NCBI GenBank assembly: GCA_965660675.1
Contig: CBFIAU010000003.1
Coordinates: forward strand, 216,459-280,458
Reading direction: 5' to 3'
Length of the DNA: 64,000 nucleotides
From: UBA12202 sp002691725
GTDB lineage: Bacteria > Pseudomonadota > Alphaproteobacteria > Puniceispirillales > UBA1172
Shown here: positions 43,314 through 51,922 of the stretch, piece after piece
Position numbering within the stretch: the first letter of the stretch is position 1
How the letters are laid out: each line of letters opens with the position of its first letter
Program-made: the position numbers and the translations under genes
Notes under the pieces: generated by a model
The model's database searches: none
What the model saw: the letters and a program-made list of their open reading frames with translations, nothing else
Told to the model about the DNA's origin: nothing

Positions 43314-44714
43314 ATGGGCGCGTCATTCTCAGCATATCTTTATCTGGTCGCGGCGGTGATGTTTATCATGGCCTTGCGCGGTCTATCATCACCGGAAACC
43401 GCACGTGCGGGTAATCTGTATGGGATGGGCGGGATGGCAATTGCCATTTTGACCACGATATCCATGCCTGAAGTCACTAGCTACGGCTTGATCATTGCGG
43501 GCATTATTATTGGTGGCGGTATTGGTGCCTTTATTGCCATGCGCATCCAAATGACAGCCTTGCCGCAGCTTGTAGCGGCCTTCCACTCGCTAGTGGGTTT
43601 GGCGGCTTGTGCGGTGGCGGCGGCGGCGTTCTATAATCCGACGCCTTATGGCATTGGTGTGCCGGGCAATATCGCCATGGGCAGTCTCATCGAAATGTCG
43701 CTTGGTCTGGCTATTGGCGCGATTACCTTTACCGGATCAATCATTGCTTTTGGTAAGCTGCAAGGCCTGATTACAGGCAAGCCTGTCACTTTTCCGGGTC
43801 AGCATTTGCTCAATGCTATATTAGGTGTTCTGTTGATTGTGCTAGTCGCATGGATGGCAACAACAAATAGCGTCACGGCATTCTGGCTAATCTTTATTGT
43901 GGCTTTAGTGGCTGGTATTTTGATCATTATCCCTATCGGCGGTGCTGATATGCCAGTTGTGATTTCTATGCTGAATTCCTATTCAGGATGGGCGGCGGCG
44001 GGTATTGGCTTTACGCTGGGTAATCCGCTTTTGATCATTACTGGCTCACTGGTAGGGGCGAGTGGGGCGATCTTGTCTTATATTATGTGTAAAGGCATGA
44101 ACCGATCTTTCTTTAGCGTTATTCTTGGCGGCTTTGGCGGCGAGACGGCAACAGGAGCTGCTGCTGAACAAGGTGATAAAGTCGTTAAGCAGGGCAGTGC
44201 CGATGATGCCAGTTTCATCATGGGCAATGCTTCATCAGTCATTATTGTTCCGGGTTACGGCATGGCTGTGGCACAAGCTCAGCATGCGTTGCGTGAAATG
44301 TCTGATATGCTAAAGGCAGAAGGCGTTGATGTTCGCTATGCTATTCACCCTGTTGCTGGGCGGATGCCGGGACATATGAATGTTCTGCTGGCTGAAGCTA
44401 ATGTCCCTTATGATGAGGTGTTGGAGCTGGATGAAATTAACCGCGATTTTGCGCAGACAGATGTCGCGTTTGTCATTGGCGCTAATGATGTGACTAATCC
44501 ATTGGCTAAAACCGATCCAACATCAGCGATTTATGGCATGCCTATTCTTGATGTCGAACGCGCCAAGACGGTATTATTCGTTAAGCGTTCGATGGCGTCT
44601 GGATATGCTGGCGTTGATAATCCGCTATTTTTTAATGACAACACCATGATGCTGTTTGGTGATGCCAAAAAAGTATGTGAGGAGATTATTCAGGCAATAT
44701 CAGGTGGTCACTAG
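43314..44714 (+). CDS. pntB: NAD(P) transhydrogenase beta subunit
   Basis: A 466-residue protein: about eight membrane helices of domain II (1-260), then the NADP(H)-binding domain III (about 290-466) with VIIVPGYGMAVAQAQHALREM, HPVAGRMPGHMNVLLAEA and FVIGANDVTNPLA. It couples inward proton movement to hydride transfer from NADH to NADP+, giving NADPH for biosynthesis and for thioredoxin reductase. Last gene of the pnt operon; followed by an intrinsic terminator. Confidence 0.97.
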   Translation: MGASFSAYLYLVAAVMFIMALRGLSSPETARAGNLYGMGGMAIAILTTISMPEVTSYGLIIAGIIIGGGIGAFIAMRIQMTALPQLVAAFHSLVGLAACAVAAAAFYNPTPYGIGVPGNIAMGSLIEMSLGLAIGAITFTGSIIAFGKLQGLITGKPVTFPGQHLLNAILGVLLIVLVAWMATTNSVTAFWLIFIVALVAGILIIIPIGGADMPVVISMLNSYSGWAAAGIGFTLGNPLLIITGSLVGASGAILSYIMCKGMNRSFFSVILGGFGGETATGAAAEQGDKVVKQGSADDASFIMGNASSVIIVPGYGMAVAQAQHALREMSDMLKAEGVDVRYAIHPVAGRMPGHMNVLLAEANVPYDEVLELDEINRDFAQTDVAFVIGANDVTNPLAKTDPTSAIYGMPILDVERAKTVLFVKRSMASGYAGVDNPLFFNDNTMMLFGDAKKVCEEIIQAISGGH

Positions 44715-44766
44715 ACCATCTGTTTAGCCGAATAGAGCTAACTGAAAATACCAAACCACAAAATAT

Positions 44767-44791
44767 AAAGCCACCTTATTAAGGTGGCTTT
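44767..44791. terminator. Bidirectional intrinsic terminator between pntB and rpsU
   Basis: An 11-bp perfect stem (aaagccacctt/aaggtggcttt) with a three-base loop lies between the convergent pntB and rpsU genes. T-rich flanks on the plus side and A-rich (T on the minus strand) flanks on the other let it serve both. Confidence 0.9.
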
Positions 44792-44822
44792 TATTATTGG
44801 AATACAGAAATAAATATTTGGA

Positions 44823-45026
44823 CTAAAAGCCTTCGCGCTCAAGCCGTTTACGCATTAATTTACGAACCCGGCGAGTTGATTCTGCCGTTTCACGCGCCCG
44901 TCTTTCAGATGGCTTTTCGTAATTACGGCGGTTTTTCATTTCACGGAACATCCCTTCGCGTTGCATCTTCTTTTTTAGGACGCGCAGAGCTTGATCGACA
45001 TTATTGTCTCTGACTGTTACGAACAC
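44823..45026 (-). CDS. rpsU: Ribosomal protein S21
   Basis: A 67-residue basic protein of the 30S subunit, with VRDNNVDQALRVLKKKMQREGMFREMKNRR as the family signature and an Arg/Lys-rich helical tail. The start is GTG at 45024-45026; no in-frame ATG lies upstream. AAGGA stands 11 bases before it, and between them an out-of-frame mini reading frame ATG-ATG-CCA-CAG-TGT-TCG-TAA overlaps the first codons. rpsU and COQ9 divergently placed is common in alphaproteobacteria. Confidence 0.95.
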   Translation of the reverse strand: MFVTVRDNNVDQALRVLKKKMQREGMFREMKNRRNYEKPSERRARETAESTRRVRKLMRKRLEREGF

Positions 45027-45266
45027 TGTGGCATCATTCCTTTCAGCGAATAATTAACTCAAGATAATTGGCTCAAGATATTGGTGTCATTTTCTGGTGC
45101 ATCATTATGATTTTATTCAATAGCTAATACACAAGAATGGTGCTTATAGCATATATCATTGTCCATGCAAACCCAAAAGGCATATATTATCCCTTAAATA
45201 CCGTAATCATAAGGAAAATGATTGCACATCACCAGATCATGCCTATATAACAAAGCAAGGGTGATA

Positions 45267-45917
45267 ATGATGGAAAACGTAGATATACATACAGTAATTC
45301 GTGCCATGCTTGTGCATGTCCCGTTTGACGGCTGGACTGACACAGCAATAGAAGCGACAGCCAAAGACCTTGATCTCTCGGCTGCCGATATGGCGCAACT
45401 ATTCCCACGCGGCGCGATAAGTGCTGTTGAAGCCTTTGTTGGTATTAGTGATCAGGATATGATCAGCCGTTTTGCTGAGCTAGATGACCGCCCAACAGGG
45501 GTGACATCAACCATTAAAACGCTCATCTTGATCAGACTAGAAGACGCCGCACCATATCGGGAAGCGGTATCGCGGGCCATGCAGGTGCTGGCAAAACCTC
45601 AACATGCGCCAGTCGCCATGCAGACGCTGTATCGCTCCATCGATTGTATGTGGCGGATTGCTGGTGATCGGTCTGTTGACTTCAATTTCTACTCAAAGCG
45701 CGTATTGCTGGCTGGGGTGTATAGCGCCACACTAGCTTACTGGCTAGCAAACCCTAATGCTGATCAAGATAAGCTGGATCAGTTTGTCAGCCGCCGCCTG
45801 CGTGAGGTCGCGTTCCTGCCTAAAGTCACTGCCCCCGCACGCCAGATTGCCAAGACAGGCATTAAGATGGCTGGGCGAATGATGGGGCGGCTATCGCCGC
45901 CATGGGTTCGTTCCTGA
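45267..45917 (+). CDS. COQ9 family protein
   Basis: A 216-residue COQ9 homologue. In mitochondria COQ9 is a lipid-binding partner of the COQ7 hydroxylase in ubiquinone synthesis; the bacterial role is inferred. Recognisable are the HVPFDGWTDTAIEATAKDL start (an AarF/TetR-like helical fold) and the C-terminal YTADRSVDFNFYSKR-like stretch, here GDRSVDFNFYSKRVLLAGVYSATLAYWL. The frame is open from 45222 but ATGs at 45267/45270 follow AAGG and match the family start. Confidence 0.88.
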   Translation: MMENVDIHTVIRAMLVHVPFDGWTDTAIEATAKDLDLSAADMAQLFPRGAISAVEAFVGISDQDMISRFAELDDRPTGVTSTIKTLILIRLEDAAPYREAVSRAMQVLAKPQHAPVAMQTLYRSIDCMWRIAGDRSVDFNFYSKRVLLAGVYSATLAYWLANPNADQDKLDQFVSRRLREVAFLPKVTAPARQIAKTGIKMAGRMMGRLSPPWVRS

Positions 45918-45963
45918 GCCAATTCACATTTGCCGATAACATGTCTTAGCAAAGGGTAGTGCT

Positions 45964-46890
45964 GTGCCTATAAAAATACAACCTGATCTTCCCGCCCGTG
46001 AAGTGCTGGAAAGTGAAAATGTAGATTTGATCATAAGTGATCGTGCTGTGATACAGGATATCAGGCCGATTAAATTGCTTTTCCTTAATCTGATGCCAAA
46101 GAAAGAGGAAACGGAGATCCAATTTGCTCGCCTGCTCGGCAATAGCCCTCTGCAAATTGAGCTAACCCTGATGACAACAGCCAGTTATAAGCCGAGAAAT
46201 ACGGAACCCGGCTATTTGCGCCGATTTTATCGCTCATTGGATGATGTCAAAGATGATTATTTCGATGGCATTATTGTCACTGGCGCGCCTATTGAAACGC
46301 TGGAATTTGAAGACGTGAACTACTGGCAAGAACTGGTGACAATTATGGAATGGTCACGCCACCACTGTTTCCGGCGGTTAGGAATATGCTGGGGTGGTCA
46401 AGCGATGCTCTATCATTTCCATAATATTCAGAAGCATATGATAGGCCATAAACAGTTTGGTGTGTTTGATCATAAGCTAACCGAAAACAAATCACGGCTG
46501 ATGAAAGGATTTACCGATAAGTTCCCGATGCCAGTATCGCGCTATACCGAAAACAGGTCAGAAGAAATTAACAAACATCCCGACCTTGAAGTGCTAGCGG
46601 AAAGCCCTGATGCCGGTCCCGGTATTGTTCGTCATCAAGCCACAGGTGATTTATTTGTGCTGAACCATCTGGAATATGATGCTGATACTTTGGCGACAGA
46701 ATATACCCGTGATCAAAAAGCAGGGTTAGAGACGCCTGTGCCATTAAATTATTTTCCAGATAATAATCCTGCGCATGCGCCAATTAATTGCTGGCGGCCA
46801 TTTGCCTTTTTATTCATCACAAACTGGATTCATGATCTCTATCAGGCGACGCCATTTGATCTGACCACCTTGGATCAGCCGAAGTCTTAA
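45964..46890 (+). CDS. metA: Homoserine O-acyltransferase (MetA family, predicted acetyl type)
   Basis: A 308-residue enzyme that acylates homoserine for methionine synthesis. The start is GTG. Numbering matches E. coli MetA without gaps at key sites: K47 in MPKK, C142 in GICWGGQ (nucleophile), H235 and E237 in NHLEYD. Residue 111 is Glu (TGAPIE); in this family Glu111 goes with acetyl-CoA and Gly111 with succinyl-CoA, so I predict homoserine O-acetyltransferase activity. Only 46 bases separate it from the preceding COQ9-family gene, too short for a SAM riboswitch. Confidence 0.93.
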   Translation: MPIKIQPDLPAREVLESENVDLIISDRAVIQDIRPIKLLFLNLMPKKEETEIQFARLLGNSPLQIELTLMTTASYKPRNTEPGYLRRFYRSLDDVKDDYFDGIIVTGAPIETLEFEDVNYWQELVTIMEWSRHHCFRRLGICWGGQAMLYHFHNIQKHMIGHKQFGVFDHKLTENKSRLMKGFTDKFPMPVSRYTENRSEEINKHPDLEVLAESPDAGPGIVRHQATGDLFVLNHLEYDADTLATEYTRDQKAGLETPVPLNYFPDNNPAHAPINCWRPFAFLFITNWIHDLYQATPFDLTTLDQPKS

Positions 46891-46898
46891 CAGGAGCC

Positions 46899-48008
46899 TT
46901 AATCAATCTGCTCATTAAGATGCGCCATCTTGCGCCCTGTCCGAGCCTCGGCTTTGCCATAGCGGTGAATATGCACCCCGGGACGCGCAAATGCAGCATC
47001 TAGCTCTGGCATATCCTGGCCAAGGATATTGGTCATCCGCCATCTATTATAAGCCGCTGTTGACCCTAGCGGTAAGCCCGCAGCTATTCTGACAAGTTGC
47101 GAAAACTGGCTTGTCTCTGCGCCCTCAATAGTCCAGTGAAAGGAATTATGAGGACGTGGCGCAATCTCATTAAACAGCAATTGGCCCGATGTGGTGATAA
47201 ACATCTCCACCGCTAGAACACCAGTCAAATCAAGCTCCTCGGCAATCGCTTTGACAGCAGCTATGCCTTGACGCTCACATTCTGGCGGCAAAATATCGGC
47301 AGGTGCAGGGGCTTCGCTGATATGCAGAATCCCGCCCCGATGCTGATTAATGCTGGCTGGCCATGTTGTCATCTGGCCATGCTGATCACGCGCGACCAGA
47401 AAACTGGCCTCGGCGGTAAAATCAACCAGCTCTTCCAAGATCAGATCATCTGACCCCATCTGGGCAAAGCTATCATCAGCCAGATTATCCGCAGTCAGCC
47501 GCATCTGGCCTTTGCCATCATATCCCATGCGGCAGGTTTTCAGGATAGCCGCATCAAAATCTGTCATGGCGTGGGTGAGGTCAGCTTGATTGTTGATAGC
47601 GATATAGCGCGGCGTTGCAATACCAATGGATTGCGCCATATTTTTCTCACTAAGCCGATGTTGTGCAATCCCTAATGCCTTGCTCCCCGGACAGACAGGG
47701 ACATGTTCTGCCAAGATATCCATCGCGGTTACAGGAACATTTTCAAACTCACATACGACGGCTGATACAGACTTGGCAAAGCCAGCCAATGCCTCAGTAT
47801 CATGGTAATCCGCCCGTGTCGACAGACTGGCAATATCGGTGGCTGGAGCATCACCTGACGGCGCAAAGACGTGACAGCGATAGCCAAGCGCCGATGCCGC
47901 TTCAATCGTCATGCGGCCTAATTGACCGCCGCCAAGGACACCAATCATTTTCGTTTCAGGGACTATTTCAGGGACTGTTTCAGGGCGAGCGTCTATCGGC
48001 ATGATCAT
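46899..48008 (-). CDS. purK: 5-(carboxyamino)imidazole ribonucleotide synthase
   Basis: A 369-residue ATP-grasp enzyme of purine synthesis that carboxylates AIR to N5-CAIR with bicarbonate and ATP. It shows the N-terminal GVLGGGQLGRMTIEAA, VVCEFENVP, ATP-grasp lysines in ILKTCRMGYDGKGQ, and the closing NEIAPRPHNSFHWTIEGA. The first 20 residues are an extra PE(T/I)VPE repeat not needed by the family; ATG 47948 would remove it. ATG 48008 is 5 bases after the purE stop. Confidence 0.94.
   Translation of the reverse strand: MIMPIDARPETVPEIVPETKMIGVLGGGQLGRMTIEAASALGYRCHVFAPSGDAPATDIASLSTRADYHDTEALAGFAKSVSAVVCEFENVPVTAMDILAEHVPVCPGSKALGIAQHRLSEKNMAQSIGIATPRYIAINNQADLTHAMTDFDAAILKTCRMGYDGKGQMRLTADNLADDSFAQMGSDDLILEELVDFTAEASFLVARDQHGQMTTWPASINQHRGGILHISEAPAPADILPPECERQGIAAVKAIAEELDLTGVLAVEMFITTSGQLLFNEIAPRPHNSFHWTIEGAETSQFSQLVRIAAGLPLGSTAAYNRWRMTNILGQDMPELDAAFARPGVHIHRYGKAEARTGRKMAHLNEQID
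47953..47988 (-). repeat. 12-bp tandem repeat, 3 copies, at the purK 5' end
   Basis: gtttcagggact, atttcagggact and gtttcagggcga at 47953, 47965 and 47977 encode the VPE-rich repeats of the PurK N-terminal extension. Confidence 0.85.
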
Positions 48009-48013
48009 TGACC

Positions 48014-48517
48014 TTATGCGTTATCATCATCAACAGGTTCGATAGCAATAGCATCGGTTTGGCTTTGCCGCCAAGCGTTCAGCCGGCTGGCCAGATCAGT
48101 ATCGCTGAGGGCGAGGATAGAGGCCGCCATCAATCCGGCATTAGTCGCCCCGGCATGGCCAATGGCAAAGCTGGCGACCGGAACACCAGCAGGCATCTGA
48201 ACAATAGATAGCAAGGAGTCCATGCCGTTAAGCGCATTGCTCTCAACCGGAACACCCAGGACTGGCAGAGTTGTGTGCGCGGCCAGCATACCGGGTAAAT
48301 GCGCCGCTCCGCCAGCCCCTGCAATGATCACCTTGATGCCGCTTTCATGCGCGTGATCCGTATATGTTTTTAGCCGTCCAGGGGTACGATGAGCCGATAC
48401 AATCCGCTTTTCATAGGAAAGATTGAGATGATCCAATATATCGGCGGCATGACGCATGCACGACCAGTCAGACTGGCTCCCCATACAAATCCCAATCTGT
48501 GGCGGGTTGGTCATCAT
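48014..48517 (-). CDS. purE: N5-carboxyaminoimidazole ribonucleotide mutase
   Basis: A 167-residue class I PurE that moves the carboxyl group of N5-CAIR to CAIR, the step after PurK. GICMGSQSDWSCMRHA, VSAHRTPGRL and AGGAAHLPGMLAAHTTLPVLGVPV are family signatures. ATG 48517 (with a second ATG at 48514) has GGAG about 7 bases upstream; the longer frame to 48556 lacks this. It precedes purK on the minus strand with a 5-base gap, the standard purEK pair. Confidence 0.95.
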   Translation of the reverse strand: MMTNPPQIGICMGSQSDWSCMRHAADILDHLNLSYEKRIVSAHRTPGRLKTYTDHAHESGIKVIIAGAGGAAHLPGMLAAHTTLPVLGVPVESNALNGMDSLLSIVQMPAGVPVASFAIGHAGATNAGLMAASILALSDTDLASRLNAWRQSQTDAIAIEPVDDDNA

Positions 48518-48549
48518 GCTAATCTCCTCATCTGATGCCATGCATATTG

Positions 48550-48588
48550 ATATCAAGCAATAATATCAAGCAATAATATCTGGCAATA
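48550..48588 (-). repeat. 13-bp tandem repeat, 3 copies, over a stop codon
   Basis: atatcaagcaata occurs at 48550 and 48563 and as atatctggcaata at 48576. The stop of the YdcH-like gene (48566-48568) lies in the middle copy, and the last codons of that gene (PDIIA) come from the third copy. Confidence 0.88.
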
Positions 48589-48790
48589 GTTTTTGGTTTA
48601 TGATGCGAATTTCATCTTTAATGCCTAATTTGCGCTTTTTCAGGCGTTGCAGTTTTAAGGCGTCACCAATAGGCGCTTCCGCCAGCTCTGATATCACTTC
48701 ATCCAAATCACGATGTTCAAGGGTAAGCTGTTCCAGTCTTTTCAGCAGCTGGTGGTTTGTATCATCAACATCGGAATTATCTTTGCTCAT
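48566..48790 (-). CDS. YdcH family (DUF465) small protein
   Basis: A 74-residue, mostly helical protein of the YdcH/DUF465 family of unknown function. The conserved part is the coiled-coil HQLLKRLEQLTLEHRDLDEVISEL and the LKLQRLKKRKLGIKDEI helix. It sits between purE and trcR on the minus strand. Its last residues are encoded by a 13-base tandem repeat that also holds the stop codon. Confidence 0.85.
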   Translation of the reverse strand: MSKDNSDVDDTNHQLLKRLEQLTLEHRDLDEVISELAEAPIGDALKLQRLKKRKLGIKDEIRIINQKLLPDIIA

Positions 48791-48836
48791 CTCGCATGAC
48801 CAGCCTTTGCTTCGTGATTAAGATGAAATCAACCTT

Positions 48837-48860
48837 AAATGTTTAGGGAAATGTTTAGGG
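48837..48860 (-). repeat. 12-bp exact tandem duplication over a stop codon
   Basis: aaatgtttaggg occurs twice without mismatch at 48837 and 48849. The trcR stop codon (48855-48857) lies in one copy; the other repeats an in-frame TAA 12 bases further on. Confidence 0.85.
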
Positions 48861-49421
48861 AAGCTCAGAGATATTTTGCACCTGATCAGAAGGCGACTTG
48901 ACGCTGTCTCCCGTTTTTTCAATAGCTTTATCAAGCGCATCTTGCGTGCAAAGCCCTAGCATAACAGGATGCTTTGCCGAAATATTAGCAATATTCCAGT
49001 GCGAGCGTTCCCTTATCTTTGTGATCGTATCGCGCGTCGTGCCAACAAGTTTAGAAATAACACTATCTTTCATGCTGGGGTGATGCTTAACCAGCCAGGC
49101 GATGCCATCTGGCTTATCGCCGCGCTTTGCCAGCGGGATGTAAGTTGGCCCTTTGGTGCGGTTTGTTGGCTCTGGCAAGGTTGTTGTTGATCGAACCAGT
49201 CTGGCGTCGCTATCAGCTTCGCATCGGGTAATTTCGTCTTGCGATAATTGCTTGTTATGGACAGGATCATAGCCGCGAATGCCGCCGCCAACATCACCAT
49301 CGGCAATGGCTTGCACCTCAAGATCGTGAAGCGCACAAAAATCGGCAATCTGGGCAAAGGTCAGCGCCGTGTTATCAATTAACCATACTGCGGTAGCCTT
49401 AGGCATTAGCAAATCAGTCAT
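48855..49421 (-). CDS. trcR: TrcR family cell-cycle transcriptional regulator (DUF1013)
   Basis: A 188-residue DUF1013 protein, known in alphaproteobacteria as TrcR. Seen are PKATAVWLIDNTALTFAQIADFCALHDLEVQAIADG, GIRGYDPV, and KRGDKPDGIAWLVKHHP with a helix-turn-helix-like stretch (ISKLVGTTRDTITKIRER). The frame is open to 49556, but ATG 49421 has a strong GGAGG 5-9 bases upstream and starts the family match (MTDLLMPKA). No operon partner is evident. Confidence 0.87.
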   Translation of the reverse strand: MTDLLMPKATAVWLIDNTALTFAQIADFCALHDLEVQAIADGDVGGGIRGYDPVHNKQLSQDEITRCEADSDARLVRSTTTLPEPTNRTKGPTYIPLAKRGDKPDGIAWLVKHHPSMKDSVISKLVGTTRDTITKIRERSHWNIANISAKHPVMLGLCTQDALDKAIEKTGDSVKSPSDQVQNISELP

Positions 49422-49603
49422 TTTGCCTCCAGAAAGTGCAATAGGGCTTGGCGATGGGATATAGAAATCAGCATCAAACTTAACAGCAAAGAGCGACACC
49501 TGGAACCCAGAATCAAAAAACCCAATATTTATAAAGATGATCATGACAGTTGTCATAATGATCAGATAATATTATCTACGCGCAAATAGCCTTAAAATCA
49601 AGC

Positions 49604-50494
49604 CTATGTGGTGCTTTCGTCGGCTGTTATGGGAATAATTTGTTGGCTTTCAACGATGAGCGGTTGGCCAGAGCTCAGCGCATCAATGCGAATGTTAGCA
49701 AGCCCAATCCAGCCGTCGCCATCTTTGGTACAGCCCAGCACCTCACCGACCAGCCTATCATCGGCACGGATATCTGCTGGATATGTGATCGCCGCCAGCG
49801 CCGCAAACGCCGTATATCGTCGTTTTAAGAGCCCCCGATAGCGTGTTCTTGCGGTGACTTCCTGGCCAATAAAGCAGCCTTTATCAAAGCTGACAGCCCC
49901 ATGCTTATCAAGACCGGCTTCGAGCGGTAAGGCCTTTTCAGACGGCAATTCAGCCTGTCCTTCGGGGATGACATGGCGGTAACGATAGGCACGATATGCC
50001 GAATGATCGGCCTCACCTTCATGATCATTATCCGCATGGCCTGCCGTATAATATCGGCAGATAGAATGATCGGCAAAGCGCAGGTCTTTATAACCCTTAT
50101 CTTTGGCCTCGCCTGTATTAAGCGCAACGTGGATATGCTCATCAGTTGCGGTAAAATCAACCGCACGGCGCAAACGGTATAGCCGCAGTTTCTTTAGCAA
50201 ATCGTCACGCCGATCAAGATCACATTCCAGCCTGAAGCCATGCCTGTCATGAGTGATAAGGCTGATCAGCAGATCAAAAAGGATGCGGCCTTGCGGGGTC
50301 AGAAGCGCGGCGGAGGCAACAGTTTCAGGGGCAAGTGTGGTGATATCAAGGGTCAGCAAATCATTGAGAAATGCCTCAGCTTCATCACCAGTTACGGCGA
50401 GACAGCCCCTGCCTTTAATCTGACCCGTTAACGACGCTCTCATTTGGGCAAGAGAGTGCTGTTGATTAGTAGTTTCGCTTTTTGTCATCATCAT
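49604..50494 (-). CDS. ygfZ: YgfZ folate-binding iron-sulfur maintenance protein
   Basis: A GcvT-related protein of about 296 residues with the diagnostic KGCFIGQE motif (FDKGCFIGQEVTARTRYRG near residue 210). YgfZ helps assemble or repair certain Fe-S enzymes using folate. The open frame reaches 50551, but it would overlap the upstream MFS gene, which stops at 50514; three ATGs at 50494-50488 lie just after that stop, and a downstream ATG (50443) is also possible. Transcribed behind the MFS gene. Confidence 0.87.
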   Translation of the reverse strand: MMMTKSETTNQQHSLAQMRASLTGQIKGRGCLAVTGDEAEAFLNDLLTLDITTLAPETVASAALLTPQGRILFDLLISLITHDRHGFRLECDLDRRDDLLKKLRLYRLRRAVDFTATDEHIHVALNTGEAKDKGYKDLRFADHSICRYYTAGHADNDHEGEADHSAYRAYRYRHVIPEGQAELPSEKALPLEAGLDKHGAVSFDKGCFIGQEVTARTRYRGLLKRRYTAFAALAAITYPADIRADDRLVGEVLGCTKDGDGWIGLANIRIDALSSGQPLIVESQQIIPITADESTT

Positions 50495-50513
50495 CGTTAC
50501 TATGGCGGTTTTA

Positions 50514-51785
50514 TCATTTGTCTTCAAGTGGTGGGGTTTGCTCGCCCTCATGCTTGCCTATAGTCTTGCCCGCAAGGCAACCAAAATACCCTAAAGCACC
50601 GGCCATGATCGGCACCGCGCCCATCACCAATAATAGCGCATTTAAGGGTAAGCCCGCATCAATCATAAGTCCGATCCCTGCGGGTGAAAGTGCTGAGGCA
50701 AATACCATGAGCGCATGCATGACGGCCTTAATGCCCCCTAAATGCCGTGTCCCATAAAGTTCTGCCCATATTGGTGTTACCACGGGATAGACACCGCCTT
50801 GGATGAACCCAAAACAGCCAAAATAAACCCAGACCATAAAGGGGGAGTTAATCTGACCAAGCAAAAATACAGGTATCGCCAGCAAGGTGACAATAACCGG
50901 AGCAATAACCGTTGCCGAAAAGCGATCAACCATGACGCCGCCGATGAGCGCCCCGCAGATGCTCAATGCCGCATAAATGGAATACCCGCTTGCCCATAAT
51001 GGTAAGGGAACTTGCATAAGATCAGCAAAATAAATCTGGTGAAAAAATAATCCTGTTGACGTGAAGCTTGGGGCAATGACTAACCCTGCCAGTAACAGAA
51101 AGCGCCATTGAAAAATCACTTGCCGTGTTGTCCAATGCTGCCCGTCACGGCCTGCCCTAACGCCGTCAACACCAGCGCCGTCCTGACCATCTTTACGGCC
51201 AGAAAACATCACCGTAGCCGGGATCATGATGACCAATATCAAGATTGTGGTAATTTGCCAGATTTGCCGCCAATCCATGACCGCCAACAGCAGCAAGGCA
51301 AAGGCAGGCATCAATACTTCGGATAAAGGATGGCCTTGAGTCGCAATAGCAACCGCACGCCCACGTTCGGCTACATAGCGGCGGCTCATCGCGGTGGCAT
51401 AGAGATGGCTCATCATGCCTTGCCCGGTAAGCCGCAGAAAATAAATGCCAAATCCGAGCATCACAGCAGAGGAGATAAGGGAGAAAAAGCTGGTCGCAAA
51501 GGCAAGCCCGATAATCACTACCAAGGCAATTGTCCGAAGCCGGATGATATCAACCAAGCGGCCGAGAAAGATGATAGTGACGGCGCTGCTTAGCGTGCCA
51601 GCGGCGTAGATAAGACCAAAATCACCATGGCTAAGATTTAGCTCAGATCGAATTTCAGCCGAAAACAGAGAAATGAAAAACGTCTGTCCAGGGGAAGAAA
51701 AAAAAGCCAGCAATAATCCAAATAACAAAAATCGCCATTGTGAGGTGATGAAGGCAATATTATCGCGGATATTAAATGCTGACAT
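50514..51785 (-). CDS. MFS transporter
   Basis: A 423-residue membrane protein with about twelve hydrophobic helices. Motif A-like sequence FLGRLVDIIRLRT follows helix 2, and FIQGGVYPVVTPIWAELYGTRHLGGIKAV in the second half resembles the oxalate/formate or monocarboxylate porter group. A polar linker with charged residues (GRKDGQDGAGVDGVRAGRD) sits mid-protein near residues 200-220. Substrate unknown. It precedes ygfZ on the minus strand. Confidence 0.8.
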   Translation of the reverse strand: MSAFNIRDNIAFITSQWRFLLFGLLLAFFSSPGQTFFISLFSAEIRSELNLSHGDFGLIYAAGTLSSAVTIIFLGRLVDIIRLRTIALVVIIGLAFATSFFSLISSAVMLGFGIYFLRLTGQGMMSHLYATAMSRRYVAERGRAVAIATQGHPLSEVLMPAFALLLLAVMDWRQIWQITTILILVIMIPATVMFSGRKDGQDGAGVDGVRAGRDGQHWTTRQVIFQWRFLLLAGLVIAPSFTSTGLFFHQIYFADLMQVPLPLWASGYSIYAALSICGALIGGVMVDRFSATVIAPVIVTLLAIPVFLLGQINSPFMVWVYFGCFGFIQGGVYPVVTPIWAELYGTRHLGGIKAVMHALMVFASALSPAGIGLMIDAGLPLNALLLVMGAVPIMAGALGYFGCLAGKTIGKHEGEQTPPLEDK

Positions 51786-51873
51786 GGAAAGTCCAGTTAA
51801 ATGGGAAAAACAAATATTTTCCGCATCACCAAGCCTATGGAAGCCATAGACAGAGTGTCAAGAGTATTCAAAA

Positions 51874-51899
51874 AAATATCCCCTAAAAAGGGGATATTT
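51874..51899 (-). terminator. Intrinsic terminator
   Basis: A 10-bp stem aaatatcccc/ggggatattt with a six-base loop, followed on the minus strand by T residues, lies 24 bases downstream of the stop of the small membrane protein gene at 51923. It would stop that transcript before the MFS gene. Confidence 0.82.
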
Positions 51900-51922
51900 A
51901 ATAAGATGATTATATTGCCTTA

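Noticed and set aside
45918..45963. SAM riboswitch before metA
   Set aside because: The gap is only 46 bases and shows no SAM-II-like pseudoknot sequence.
49422..49556. N-terminal extension of TrcR
   Set aside because: The extension has no family match and the ATG at 49421 has a strong GGAGG.
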